From positions 18,451,170-18,515,169 of the forward strand of contig OX424569.1 of assembly GCA_949152475.1 (NCBI GenBank): 64,000 nucleotides of DNA, given 5' to 3'. The position numbers and the translations under genes are program-made. This DNA comes from Terebella lapidaria (lineage: Eukaryota > Annelida > Polychaeta > Terebellida > Terebellidae). Shown here piece after piece: positions 32,960-42,537 of the stretch. Position 1 is the first letter of the stretch, and every line of letters starts with the position of its first letter. Below the pieces are notes generated by a model. It searched no databases, was not told where the DNA came from, and saw nothing but the letters and a program-made list of their open reading frames with translations.

Positions 32960-35197
32960 ATGAGTGAGAAAGACAATGGGAGGGAAAAGGGAGGAAACGT
33001 TGCGGACCGGACCCGGTCCCGCGACGGCCGGGAGCCGCTCCAGGGTGGCTCCGGCGATGGTGCGGAGCGCGCGGAGCCCTCCGCAGACAGTACCCAGTCT
33101 GCGGAGTCGACTCCGGCGTCCGCGGCTCCGTCTCCGGACGTGGAGCCGAGCCCTGCGGGGCTGCAACATGTGTTGCCATCGAGGCCTAGTCTTGATGTGT
33201 TAGGTGCGGTTGACGGAGCTGGCAACGGCTCTACACCGCGCCTGCCCTTGTCCGGACGACGTTCGTGGCAGGCGGCGCTCTTCCAGGGGACGTCTCCAGA
33301 CGTCCGGAGATCCAGACATTCGGAGATCCGGACATCCGGAGGTCCGGACATCCGGAATAGAGTGCCAACTGCTGCGATCAATTCCGGATCTGCGGACCAA
33401 CTCCTCCGGTTACCTAACCCGGCTGGGTGGACCCCCTCGAGGGTCTCCGGCCCGGATACCGGACGGTCCGCACTGGGCGAGATGGACCAGCTCACCAACA
33501 CACTGAGTGCGCTGGCTCCTCTAGGGCGCTACGGCCGCGCCCGGTTGCCCCAACAGGGACGATCAGATCGGCGGATCCGCTCACCCTCTCCGCGGCCACG
33601 GAGCCCTTCGGGGCCCATGTCGGAGAGGGAGCAGCGGCTGATAAACATGGCGCTTGACCAGTACAAGTGCAATCAGCCAGTTCCGAGCGTGGATCCGACG
33701 ATCCCTTACAGTCCGGGGATGACTGGGCCTATGGCTCCTCCCCAAGTCCTGCCAAGTCCGCAGGCGCCAGTGGTCTCAGCAATGGGATCCGCGCCTGCTC
33801 CGCGGCTTGGAGGCACCACGCTGGCTACCGCTCTGACCGTTCCTACGGCCGGAGTTAACGCCGCGTGGTCGACTTACCCTGGTGCGCCAAGTGTGTTACG
33901 CGGGCAGTGGCAACCGGCGGCTCCGGCCCCGAGCTATGCTAGCTTTGCCGCCCCATCTGGAGCCTACCCCGTAGGTTCGATGAGAGCCCCGCCCGCACCT
34001 AGCCAGGGTGGGCTACAAGCGGGAATGTACCCGGCGGCGAGCGTGAGCTTACCTGCTCCTCCGTCCGCGGCGTCGATGTTTGCTCCGGCAGACTCCGCCG
34101 CAGGCGCAGGAAGCGCACGGAACTTGCCGCAGTACACGGACGACCCCGGAGCCGGGACCGCACGTCGGGCGCGTAGCAAACGTGATGACGGGCCCGACCA
34201 CTCTTCGTGGCGGAAACGGTTCAACGGGGATAACGCCGACTTGGAGGACTACTTGCTCCAGGTATGGCGTACCGCCGTGTACGAAGGATGGTCCCAGCAT
34301 GAAGCTGGACACGTCCTCGCGGGGAGCCTGGAAGGGAAAGCTCTCCGCGTGATGCCGTGTCTGCCGGTGGGAACAGTGACGTTCGGCGAGGTTGCTCGCC
34401 AACTTCGCCTGCTGTTCCCGCCGACGACCAATCGGCGGCAGTCTGAACGAGAGTTCAAGGCGCGTATCCGCCAGCTGACTGAGTCCGTGACAGACTATGC
34501 GTACAGCTTACGCATACTCGGCCGGAGAGCTTTTCCGGACATGGACTCCAGACGGTTTGAGACGATGCTGATCGATCAGTTCATCGATGGCCAGCCTTAC
34601 CACCTAGCGTACGGGCTGGCCACCCATGAAAAGCGATCGATGGAGGAGGCAATAGACTCCGCGCTTGCGCTTGAGATGGCTGTCCGTCCTAGACAGTTGC
34701 CTCCAGCCCTGGCTCCGGCCTCGGCTGTACCCGCGCAGGCGGCGATTCCTCCTCCGGTCAAGGCATCGCAGGTAACCCCGTGGCAGGACCCGGTCGTCCG
34801 GGAACCCGCCAGGGAACCTACCCAGCAGTGGGTTAGTGCGCCGGCACCCTCTACAGGGGCGCCCGCACATGCGGCACCGGTCGCCGCGCCGCGCTCGCCT
34901 TCGGACGAGTGCGACATGGAGGAATACGACCTCGGCGCCGCGCAGATGATTGCGCACTGCGCCGGGCTCGAGGCTCCGGGACCCGCAGAATATTGCGCGT
35001 TCACTTCCGGACCAGCTCAGAACCGTCCCTGCTACTTCTGCGGAAAGCAGGGACACTTTTGGCTGAAGTGTCCGGAGTTGTTGGAACGCCTGCGGTCGCG
35101 CGGATACCAGGGAGCTCTCCCTGGCCCGCAACGGAGGAATTCCTTCCGGTCTGGTCCTCCGGGACAGCAGAATCGGAACCCGCGACAGGGAAACTAG
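32960..35197 (+). CDS. Gag polyprotein of the Gypsy element
   Basis: A 745-residue frame. The N-terminal half is rich in Pro, Ser, Ala and Gly and of low complexity. The middle part (about residues 410-570) has the capsid-like helical character usual for Gypsy gag (SWRKRFNGDNADLEDYLLQV). A CCHC zinc knuckle, CYFCGKQGHFWLKC, lies near residue 690. It overlaps the pol frame; Ty3/Gypsy elements commonly make pol by frameshift read-through from gag. Confidence 0.85.
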   Translation: MSEKDNGREKGGNVADRTRSRDGREPLQGGSGDGAERAEPSADSTQSAESTPASAAPSPDVEPSPAGLQHVLPSRPSLDVLGAVDGAGNGSTPRLPLSGRRSWQAALFQGTSPDVRRSRHSEIRTSGGPDIRNRVPTAAINSGSADQLLRLPNPAGWTPSRVSGPDTGRSALGEMDQLTNTLSALAPLGRYGRARLPQQGRSDRRIRSPSPRPRSPSGPMSEREQRLINMALDQYKCNQPVPSVDPTIPYSPGMTGPMAPPQVLPSPQAPVVSAMGSAPAPRLGGTTLATALTVPTAGVNAAWSTYPGAPSVLRGQWQPAAPAPSYASFAAPSGAYPVGSMRAPPAPSQGGLQAGMYPAASVSLPAPPSAASMFAPADSAAGAGSARNLPQYTDDPGAGTARRARSKRDDGPDHSSWRKRFNGDNADLEDYLLQVWRTAVYEGWSQHEAGHVLAGSLEGKALRVMPCLPVGTVTFGEVARQLRLLFPPTTNRRQSEREFKARIRQLTESVTDYAYSLRILGRRAFPDMDSRRFETMLIDQFIDGQPYHLAYGLATHEKRSMEEAIDSALALEMAVRPRQLPPALAPASAVPAQAAIPPPVKASQVTPWQDPVVREPAREPTQQWVSAPAPSTGAPAHAAPVAAPRSPSDECDMEEYDLGAAQMIAHCAGLEAPGPAEYCAFTSGPAQNRPCYFCGKQGHFWLKCPELLERLRSRGYQGALPGPQRRNSFRSGPPGQQNRNPRQGN

Positions 35198-38100
35198 ATC
35201 CGGACGTGGTGGCGACCAACACTACGTCCGGGGATAGTTGTTCCGTGGCAAAAGATGCCGCCCCACCCGCTGATGAGCAGGACGAACCCCAAGTTGATAT
35301 GACTTCTCCGGAAGTAGTCCTTGGAGATCAGTCTAGCTCCTCCGCGGCTGAGGCGGATGGTGAGGACTCCGTAGATGAGCCCAGCGCGTGCGAACGGTAT
35401 CGCCTTACCTGCGCACTGGTGAGGGACCCCCGCTGGTACCTGCCCCTGTCCTTCGGACGGGAGCCGGTCCGGTTCCTTGTGGACTCTGGCTCGGAGGTGA
35501 CCCTCGTTGCCGCAGGAACGTTTAAGAAAGAGCCCGCGCTCCGCAACCTAGAGTTGCGGGATCCCGGACCTTACAAGCTCTACGGAGCGGGTAATGACCG
35601 CATCCGCATCCATGGCATCATCGATCTGCCTATTACCCTTGGGGACAAGGTGTACCTAACAGAGGCAATCGTTGCGGATGTCGGAGCGGCCGGGATTATT
35701 GGGATGAATTTTCTCCGGACCCACCGGGTGACCGCCAATTTCAATGCTGGCGAATTCCGGATGGGAGAGGACACACATTTCCTCTTCCGCACGGGTCCGG
35801 CGCATTCATTTCAATTGCGGGCGGCGCGCACTACGGTTGTGCCGCCGATGAGCGAGATGATCATTGAGGCGAGGCCGCGTCGTCCCCGCATGCCCCTCGA
35901 TGGTCGTCCGTGCATAGTGCAACCGGTGAGCAGTTTCGCCAAGGGAACTGGACTCGTGTTGGGTGGGGCTCTGGTCAAGTCCGACGCCCGCTCGATGCCC
36001 ATCCTTGTGGTGAATCCTACGGATGCTCCCGTTGTACTGCGGCGCGGCTGCGTGGCAGCTACTGCTACGCCCGCGTCGTCGAGTCGTGTCCTCCCCGACG
36101 ATCCTGTCTGCCGCGCTGCGTGTGCGGCGGCGGCCGCCGGAGATGACCCGTTCACCCTGCCGGACCATTTGGAATCTCGGGTTCCGAAGGACCGGTTGGA
36201 TGAAGAGCAGCGCCAAGCGCTCCGCAGACTGCTGCGGCAGTATGCGGATGTGTTCATGGGTCCTGATGGTGCGGTTGGCAAGACTGACGTCGCCAAACAC
36301 CGCATCGACCTCGTGGACGAGCGTCCTCTCAAGCAGCGTCTTCGTCGGGCAGCGATAGTGCACCAAGAGGTCATAGACCAGGAGGTGCAAAAGATGCTCG
36401 ACTTGGACATCATCGAACCCAGTGACAGCCCTTGGGCCAGTCCTGTGGTTATGGTGAAGAAGAAGGACGGCTCGTGGAGGTTCTGCGTGGACTATCGGAA
36501 ACTCAACGATGCCACGCGGAAGGACTCATATCCTCTCCCGCACATTGAGGATACCTTCGATGCCCTGGCCGGGTCGCACTATTTCTGTGCTCTGGATCTG
36601 GCCTCCGGGTATTGGCAGGTGGAGATGGAGGAGAGTGATCGGGCGAAGACTGCCTTCGTTACCAAGAACGGGCTCTACCAATTCAAGGTAATGCCGTTCG
36701 GGCTCTGTAACGCACCAGCGACGTTCGAGCGCCTCATGGAGATGGTACTTAAAGGGTTCCTCTGGAAGCGATGTATGGTCTACATCGACGATGTCGTCGT
36801 GTATGGCCGGTCGTTCGAGGAAACCCTCACCAACCTCCAGATGGTGCTCCATCGCATCCGCGGAGCAGGGCTTAAATTGAAGCCAAGTAAGTGCGAGCTA
36901 TTCGCGCAGGAAATCCTGTACTTGGGCTTCATGGTAACGGGCACCGGAGTGAGACCAGACCCCGCAAAGGTGGCGGCCGTGCAGAAATGGCCTCCGCCAT
37001 GTAACGTGGCGGACGTGAGGTCCTTCTTGGGCTTCGCGAGCTACCACCGCAGGTTTATTCGCGGCTTTGCGGAGATCGCGCGACCCCTTACTATCCTCAC
37101 GGAAAAGGGCGCCGATTTTGTTTGGTCCGCCGAGCAGGCTAACGCCTTCTCGGGACTCCGGCAGGCCTTGGTAGTGGCCCCGGTGCTGCGGCACCCTCGT
37201 CCGGACTGCGAGTTCATCCTGGACACTGACGCGAGTAACTTTGCACTCGGCGGTGTCCTCTCGCAGATCGTGGACGGGCAAGAGCGGGTAGTAGCTTATG
37301 CGAGTGTGGCCTTGAGCCGCTCTCAAATGAACTACTGTACCACTCATCGCGAGTTGCTCGCGGTGGTTACGATGACCAAGCGCTTCCGGCACTATTTGTT
37401 GGGACGCCATTTCCGCTTGCGGACTGATCATAGTTCGCTGAGATGGCTCCTCAACTATAGTGAGGCCGATGGCTTGGTGGCGCGGTGGCTCGTCAAACTC
37501 CAGGAGTATGACATGCAGATAGAGCATCGCGCTGGTAAGTTGCACGGCAACGCGGACGGCCTGTCCCGTTGTCATAAGTGCAAGAATCCGGGTTGTGCAG
37601 GAATGGCGCCATTCCAGCAAGCCGCGGATTCGTCCTCAGACTCGGAATTGGACGTTCCGGGGAGACCGCAGGCCGCCGCCCCCTCTAACAACACGGCGGC
37701 CGGAGCGTCTAGGGCTCATCTCCGCGCGCGGACCCGCCGATATCGGCGAGGGCGTCCCGCATATGAAGCGGAGGTGCGGCTCAGCTCCAGCGAGTCTTCC
37801 TCGAGTCCGGCGGTGTACTCCTCGTGGGTACCCTCGTCCTCTGGAGAGTCTGAGTATGAGCGGTCCTTGCCCCCTGTGGTAATGGCCGCTGCGGCGCAGC
37901 CGGACGCGACGGATGAGGAGCCTAATTACTTGGGTGGCTACTCTCCGGCGCAGATAGCTGCGACGCAAAGAGCTGACAGAGCTCTGGCACCGGTAATCAC
38001 AGCCCTTGAGGCCGGCCAGAAGCCCTCGAAGGATGAGCGAAAGACCTACAGGGAGGAGACCTTGTCTCTAGTATCTCAGTGGGAACGACTCTCCTTGAGG

Positions 38101-39108
38101 GATGGCCTCCTGTACCGGCGCTATGAGCCACCGACCCCACTGCCTCCAATATGGCAGTTGGTGCTTCCGGCGGAGCTGCGGAAAGAAGTACTCCACCAGT
38201 TGCATGACCTCCGGGTGACCGGTCACTTGGGAATCCGGAGGACCGTCCATAGGCTACAACAGCGCTTTCATTGGCCTGGTAGCGGCTTGGACGTGCAACG
38301 GTGGTGCGCAGCCTGCCCTCGGTGTCAAGCTCGCAAAGGAGTCCCGACTCCTGGCCGCCACCCCTTAACCACGGTTAAGGCGGGCGCGCCGTTTGATCGG
38401 ATAGCTCTGGATATACTGGATACCCACCGGGTCACCCCGCGCGGTTTCCGGTACATCCTGGTGATATCCGACTATTTTACCAAGTATACCGACGCCTACC
38501 CACTGCGCCGCCAGACTGCGGACGAGGTAGCTCGGTTATTGGTGAATAGATGGGTGGTGTACCATGGGGTACCTAAACAGGTACATTCGGATCAGGGCAC
38601 GCAATTTGAGAGCAACCTGTTCCGGAACCTAGCACAGATGCTAGGGAGTACCAAGGTGCGGACCACCCCCTACAGGCCCCAGTCTGATGGCCAGGTCGAA
38701 CGCTTTAATCGATCGGTCCTCAACATGCTGGCGGCCTTTGTGAATGATCGTGCGAATGATTGGGATGACCACCTCCCGTATGTCTTAATGGCGTACAGGT
38801 CGTCGGTCCACTCTTCGACCGGAGTTACTCCGCACGCGATGTTGTACGGCCGGGAGTTAAATTTGCCCGTGGATATTATGTATCCAACTGCGGCAGAGAC
38901 CGGCGCGGTACCCCAGTGCGGTCCGGAATACGTGGAGTGGATTCGCCGCGCCCTGGCGAACGCCCATGATTTCGCGCGCGCGCGCCTGGACAAGTCTGCC
39001 CTCCGGCAGAAGCGAGGCTATGACGCCCATGCTAAGGGTAGGCCAGCTTTTGCAGAAGGCGACAAGGTGCGCTACTATTATCCGCCGCTTAAGCGGTTTA
39101 CTCCGTAA
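34909..39108 (+). CDS. Pol polyprotein of the Gypsy element
   Basis: A 1399-codon frame. Landmarks are the aspartic protease DSGSEVT (near residue 190), reverse transcriptase with YIDDVVVY (near 624), RNase H starting LDTDASNFALGG (near 771), the H2C2 zinc region of integrase (HQLHDLRVTGHLG...CPRCQ), and the integrase core with LDILDT, HSDQGTQFES (near 1225) and VERFNRS. The domain order RT-RH-IN makes it Ty3/Gypsy rather than Copia. I see no chromodomain after the integrase. Confidence 0.92.
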   Translation: MRHGGIRPRRRADDCALRRARGSGTRRILRVHFRTSSEPSLLLLRKAGTLLAEVSGVVGTPAVARIPGSSPWPATEEFLPVWSSGTAESEPATGKLDPDVVATNTTSGDSCSVAKDAAPPADEQDEPQVDMTSPEVVLGDQSSSSAAEADGEDSVDEPSACERYRLTCALVRDPRWYLPLSFGREPVRFLVDSGSEVTLVAAGTFKKEPALRNLELRDPGPYKLYGAGNDRIRIHGIIDLPITLGDKVYLTEAIVADVGAAGIIGMNFLRTHRVTANFNAGEFRMGEDTHFLFRTGPAHSFQLRAARTTVVPPMSEMIIEARPRRPRMPLDGRPCIVQPVSSFAKGTGLVLGGALVKSDARSMPILVVNPTDAPVVLRRGCVAATATPASSSRVLPDDPVCRAACAAAAAGDDPFTLPDHLESRVPKDRLDEEQRQALRRLLRQYADVFMGPDGAVGKTDVAKHRIDLVDERPLKQRLRRAAIVHQEVIDQEVQKMLDLDIIEPSDSPWASPVVMVKKKDGSWRFCVDYRKLNDATRKDSYPLPHIEDTFDALAGSHYFCALDLASGYWQVEMEESDRAKTAFVTKNGLYQFKVMPFGLCNAPATFERLMEMVLKGFLWKRCMVYIDDVVVYGRSFEETLTNLQMVLHRIRGAGLKLKPSKCELFAQEILYLGFMVTGTGVRPDPAKVAAVQKWPPPCNVADVRSFLGFASYHRRFIRGFAEIARPLTILTEKGADFVWSAEQANAFSGLRQALVVAPVLRHPRPDCEFILDTDASNFALGGVLSQIVDGQERVVAYASVALSRSQMNYCTTHRELLAVVTMTKRFRHYLLGRHFRLRTDHSSLRWLLNYSEADGLVARWLVKLQEYDMQIEHRAGKLHGNADGLSRCHKCKNPGCAGMAPFQQAADSSSDSELDVPGRPQAAAPSNNTAAGASRAHLRARTRRYRRGRPAYEAEVRLSSSESSSSPAVYSSWVPSSSGESEYERSLPPVVMAAAAQPDATDEEPNYLGGYSPAQIAATQRADRALAPVITALEAGQKPSKDERKTYREETLSLVSQWERLSLRDGLLYRRYEPPTPLPPIWQLVLPAELRKEVLHQLHDLRVTGHLGIRRTVHRLQQRFHWPGSGLDVQRWCAACPRCQARKGVPTPGRHPLTTVKAGAPFDRIALDILDTHRVTPRGFRYILVISDYFTKYTDAYPLRRQTADEVARLLVNRWVVYHGVPKQVHSDQGTQFESNLFRNLAQMLGSTKVRTTPYRPQSDGQVERFNRSVLNMLAAFVNDRANDWDDHLPYVLMAYRSSVHSSTGVTPHAMLYGRELNLPVDIMYPTAAETGAVPQCGPEYVEWIRRALANAHDFARARLDKSALRQKRGYDAHAKGRPAFAEGDKVRYYYPPLKRFTP

Positions 39109-39292
39109 GTCCGGGGGTAGTTCCCCATTCTTCCAAAAGGGACTCTTAAAGTCCTAGTGTCTTGCGCCGTGACTTCCGGGCGTTGCCATCTTGCCTTCTT
39201 CCGGACCCCGCCATGCGAAGCCTTCGTCGGGTTTTGGCTGTTTTGGGCGCGGGCGGAACATGTTGGGGACCAACATTGTAAGAAGGGGGTAA

Positions 39293-39770
39293 TGTGGCGA
39301 TTTTGCCCTAAGCACGCGGCAGGTGATTGTAAACATAAATGCCATTTATGTGGCCTTTTCGTACTTGGCCTTGTTTTGACATGCTCCGTTCGAGCGTGCG
39401 TTGCCACGGCGACGTATTGTAATTTACGCTCCAGTAAACTATAACAATGGATCGATTAAACCTCGCGTGCGTCCTACAGCTTGTGGTGTATTATATATAC
39501 ACTGGAAGCTACTCGATCGAGGAGATTGTCCGAGAGAGAGTGATGTATGACGGCCGGACCCGTTCCGGATATGCGGAGCCCGTTCCGGATGTGCGGAGTC
39601 CCGTTCCGGATGTGCGGGACTCGTTCCGGAGCCCGTTCCGGATGTGCGGGACCCGTTCCGGATGTGCGGAACCCGCTCCGCATGTTCTGGATCCGATCCG
39701 GAGGTGCTGTTACCTGGTTGTAGTTGTTACCGTAGAGAGCGGCGCCCTGTAGCGGGCACCGAACTTTACA
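39293..39770 (+). repeat. Right LTR of the Gypsy element
   Basis: About 478 bp, TG...CA, matching both ends of the left LTR, including the CGTTCCGGATGTGCGG minisatellite. It is shorter than the left LTR. Confidence 0.9.
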
Positions 39771-40502
39771 TATAATTGTGTCCTTTGAAGGCAAGTCAAG
39801 AAAATTATATACAAATATTGATTTTTGATTAAGTAAATACTTGAAAATAGGTACCTGTCGCCCAAAGACAAGGTGAATACGTCTTTGGCGACAGTTACAT
39901 ATCTTCACGTATTCACTAGAACCAAAAGTTAATATTTGTTTATTATATTATACACGTGAGAAGTTCATGCAAATACTGAAGTAATGTATGGCGTGGAAGT
40001 TATGATATAAGGCATCTGGAACTACACTTCCACATACATGTGTTAATTTGAATACTGCACCAGTGACACCTGTAAATTTCAATTTGATGTAAATATTTAA
40101 GAAAACTTATAACGTCTTCAACAGACGAAGAATGATTTGGGTAATTTTACCTCCAAAATACCTGAAAAATGGGTCATTTTTGGCCATTTTTTTTACTAAA
40201 ATCAATTTTCAACACAAATTTCTGCAAAACAAAATCTGAGATTTAGCTTATTTATCAACGAATTCGTGTGCATGTTTTTGATACCAAAAAATATGGAGGT
40301 CACCATGCACACTGGTTCGTTGATAAAAAAGCAGATTATCAGGTAAAATTACCAAATTTATCATTGAAAACAATATTTGATCCCGAATTTATGTTTCCGA
40401 ATACACAATGTCATATTGATAATTGTTTAAAAAAGAAGTTCAAGTTTTAACTCCTCTCAGTCGGTCCAGCTTCTACACATAAAATGAATTATCGCTTGTA
40501 GT
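39771..40502. other. Spacer between the Gypsy element and the solo LTR
   Basis: AT-rich. A short inverted repeat of 'tcgccaaagacg' type lies at about 39857-39895. No gene seen. Confidence 0.4.
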
Positions 40503-41093
40503 TGTAACGTTTGATGCCCGCTATCTAGGGTCACTCCGGATCACCGCTACCTAGGGTCACGGCGGGCGTGGTGAATACCAAACAAGTCTGCCAAACAAGT
40601 CCGACTGTCATACATTACTCAGATCGTCATACATTATTGCATCATCGCTGTAATGTAGCCTGCTGTGGCGAGCCCAGAACGCCATGGGCGTGGCGCCCGG
40701 AACCCGCGCACTTGCCGACGGCACTGCCGCGGGGATGGAACCCCGGACAGCCCGATGGTCTGCCAGAGCCTGTGTCGCACCATCTCAGGGCAAGAGACTA
40801 CCCCGGATCTAAGTAGCCCCCTCCTGGGCCCCCAATTGGAAATTGCCCTGCCCCCAATTGGCACCGGGATCCTCACGGACCCACTTTAGCCAGGAAAAGA
40901 GGACGTGGAGCACATGGCCGTACTCGCCCTCGTTCTCTCGCCTTGACTGCTCTGAGACAACTCCGAGTAAGCAAGATGGGCTGGCAGCTTACGTATATAG
41001 CCAAAACAAGACTAGTGTGTGAAAAGCAAAACAAGAATAGTGTGTGAAAAACCAAACTCCTATCTTTAGCTATCTTTGGACAAATTCGCCACA
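40503..41093 (-). mobile_element. Old solo LTR related to the Gypsy element
   Basis: On the minus strand it starts TGTGGCGAATTTG (compare TGTGGCGATTTTG of the intact LTR) and ends TAGCGGGCATCAAACGTTACA-like (compare TAGCGGGCACCGAACTTTACA). Its middle matches the left LTR section with 'gacacaggctctggcagacc' in diverged form. There is no internal region, so it is a solo LTR. The level of divergence makes it clearly older than the neighbouring full element. No clear target duplication was found. Confidence 0.7.
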
Positions 41094-42537
41094 TATATAT
41101 ATGGACAACTGCACATACCAATGTAGATCACTGATGAATAGACCTTAATTCGGTGTTCTACTTTGGAATCACCCATTTAAAATGTAGGCCCTATAAGACG
41201 ATCAGTGATGCCAACTTTTCTGTTATCGGTTTTTTGGCCAAACTTCCGACAAACTAAAAATTCCGGTATGTGCATGTATAGCGATATAAAGTATTTTCTG
41301 TGCATCAGAAATATAGTTTTCTCTGCATCGAAAATGTTTTAGACGCATTGAAAATGATTCAGACGCACTGAACTGTACAGTACATTTTCGGATCTTTGCT
41401 CTGGAGCAAAGCTCAAAATGATGGTGGATATAAGCCACCGTATCAATCAGTTCACTTTTGATAACTTCTTTCTCCGTATTTCTACGGAAGCTCATATTCG
41501 CCACATAGAGGACCGCAAATTTTTTAATTACAGTGTAATAACGCTGTAATACAGCGTTATAACGCTCTAATTTAGAGCGTTATAACGCTCTATTTTAGGC
41601 GAATATGAGCCACCGTATTTTCACCAATAATGGCTGATGCACACATTTTTCGTGACGCTTTTTAGTTAACTGAAACGATGGTAAACAAACGAAATGTAAT
41701 TTTGTATATTGTCTTCGAATTCACCACAAAAGTACTTCACTAAGTTGTTGTAAGTGTACCAGCAAAGTTTTAATCTTCACCATCAAGTAGTACTTCATTT
41801 GTTTTGGCGTTTCTTGTCATTTCATGTGTACAGTAAATATATTTAATGAGGCTGATATGTGAGCGATAATTGGGTATTTTTAGTTTACACAAACACGTAC
41901 TGTAATCTGTATTGATGGGGAACCTATGCCAGGCAAGATGGGACACCTAACTCATGTAAATGTTATACCGGTGCTGTGTATTGTGATCAAATATTCTTTC
42001 CGAAGCAGCAGACATTGTACATTAAGTCGAGCTCCGGGTCGTTTTGGCTGCTTGAGGTGAAGTTCAACATTGAAATAGATTGCTAACCTATTCCCTTTTG
42101 GCCATGTTGGCATAGATCTAAAGCCATATTTTTTAGGTTTACATTTACTCTTTGATCTTCATACAAAACTGGTGCATATTGAACAAAATAGATTGTTTGG
42201 GTTTTTTTTTTTGGGGGGGGGGGGGGGGGTTGTGTGAAATCATCACACACAAATTTGTAGTGGAGGCTCCAGTGGAGCTCTTAACTAGGGAATTGATGGG
42301 GAGGTCTGGCGAACCCCAATGTCTTATGAAAAATATTGCGAATGAAGAAGGACTCACAGTTGTAAGACGCTGACTTTCATATTATAACAAGTACGCAGAC
42401 TGTACGCTGCAGTGTACTCTCCAAAATTGCAAGTGTGCTGCAGTATGTAAAATGATATTATCATTTATGACCGTATGAGATTTAATTATAATTTGTATGT
42501 ACTTGCTTCTGTACAGTAATCCACAATAATCATCAAG
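41094..42537. other. Upstream region of DNAJC27
   Basis: No coding exon recognised. It contains the palindrome cluster at 41490-41610 and a T/G homopolymer stretch at 42201-42229. The sequence just before the DNAJC27 start (gtacag, about 42511-42516) looks like a splice acceptor, so a leader exon probably lies in this region. Confidence 0.4.
41490..41610. repeat. Nested palindromes inside an inverted repeat
   Basis: An outer inverted repeat, GCTCATATTCGCC (41490-41502) and GGCGAATATGAGC (41598-41610), encloses two adjacent perfect stem-loops built on TAACGCT/AGCGTTA (41539-41559 and 41560-41582). It may be a small fold-back element. No open frame. Confidence 0.6.

Larger units (their letters stand above)
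31979..39770 (+). mobile_element. Ty3/Gypsy LTR retrotransposon, looks whole and young
   Basis: LTRs at 31979-32841 and 39293-39770 start TG and end CA. A 4-bp TATA flanks both sides (31975-31978 and 39771-39774). A primer-binding-site-like TTGGTGCCGTGACCAGG follows the left LTR, and a purine tract (agaaggggg) precedes the right LTR. Parts in order are gag, protease, reverse transcriptase, RNase H and integrase. The two LTRs differ in length, the right one being shorter; over their shared sequence I see no differences by eye, which points to a recent insertion. It stands between TUBE1 and DNAJC27. Confidence 0.93.

Noticed and set aside
42207-42230. G/T homopolymer as a functional G-rich element
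   Set aside because: A simple homopolymer run with likely uncertain length; no surrounding G-tract pattern.
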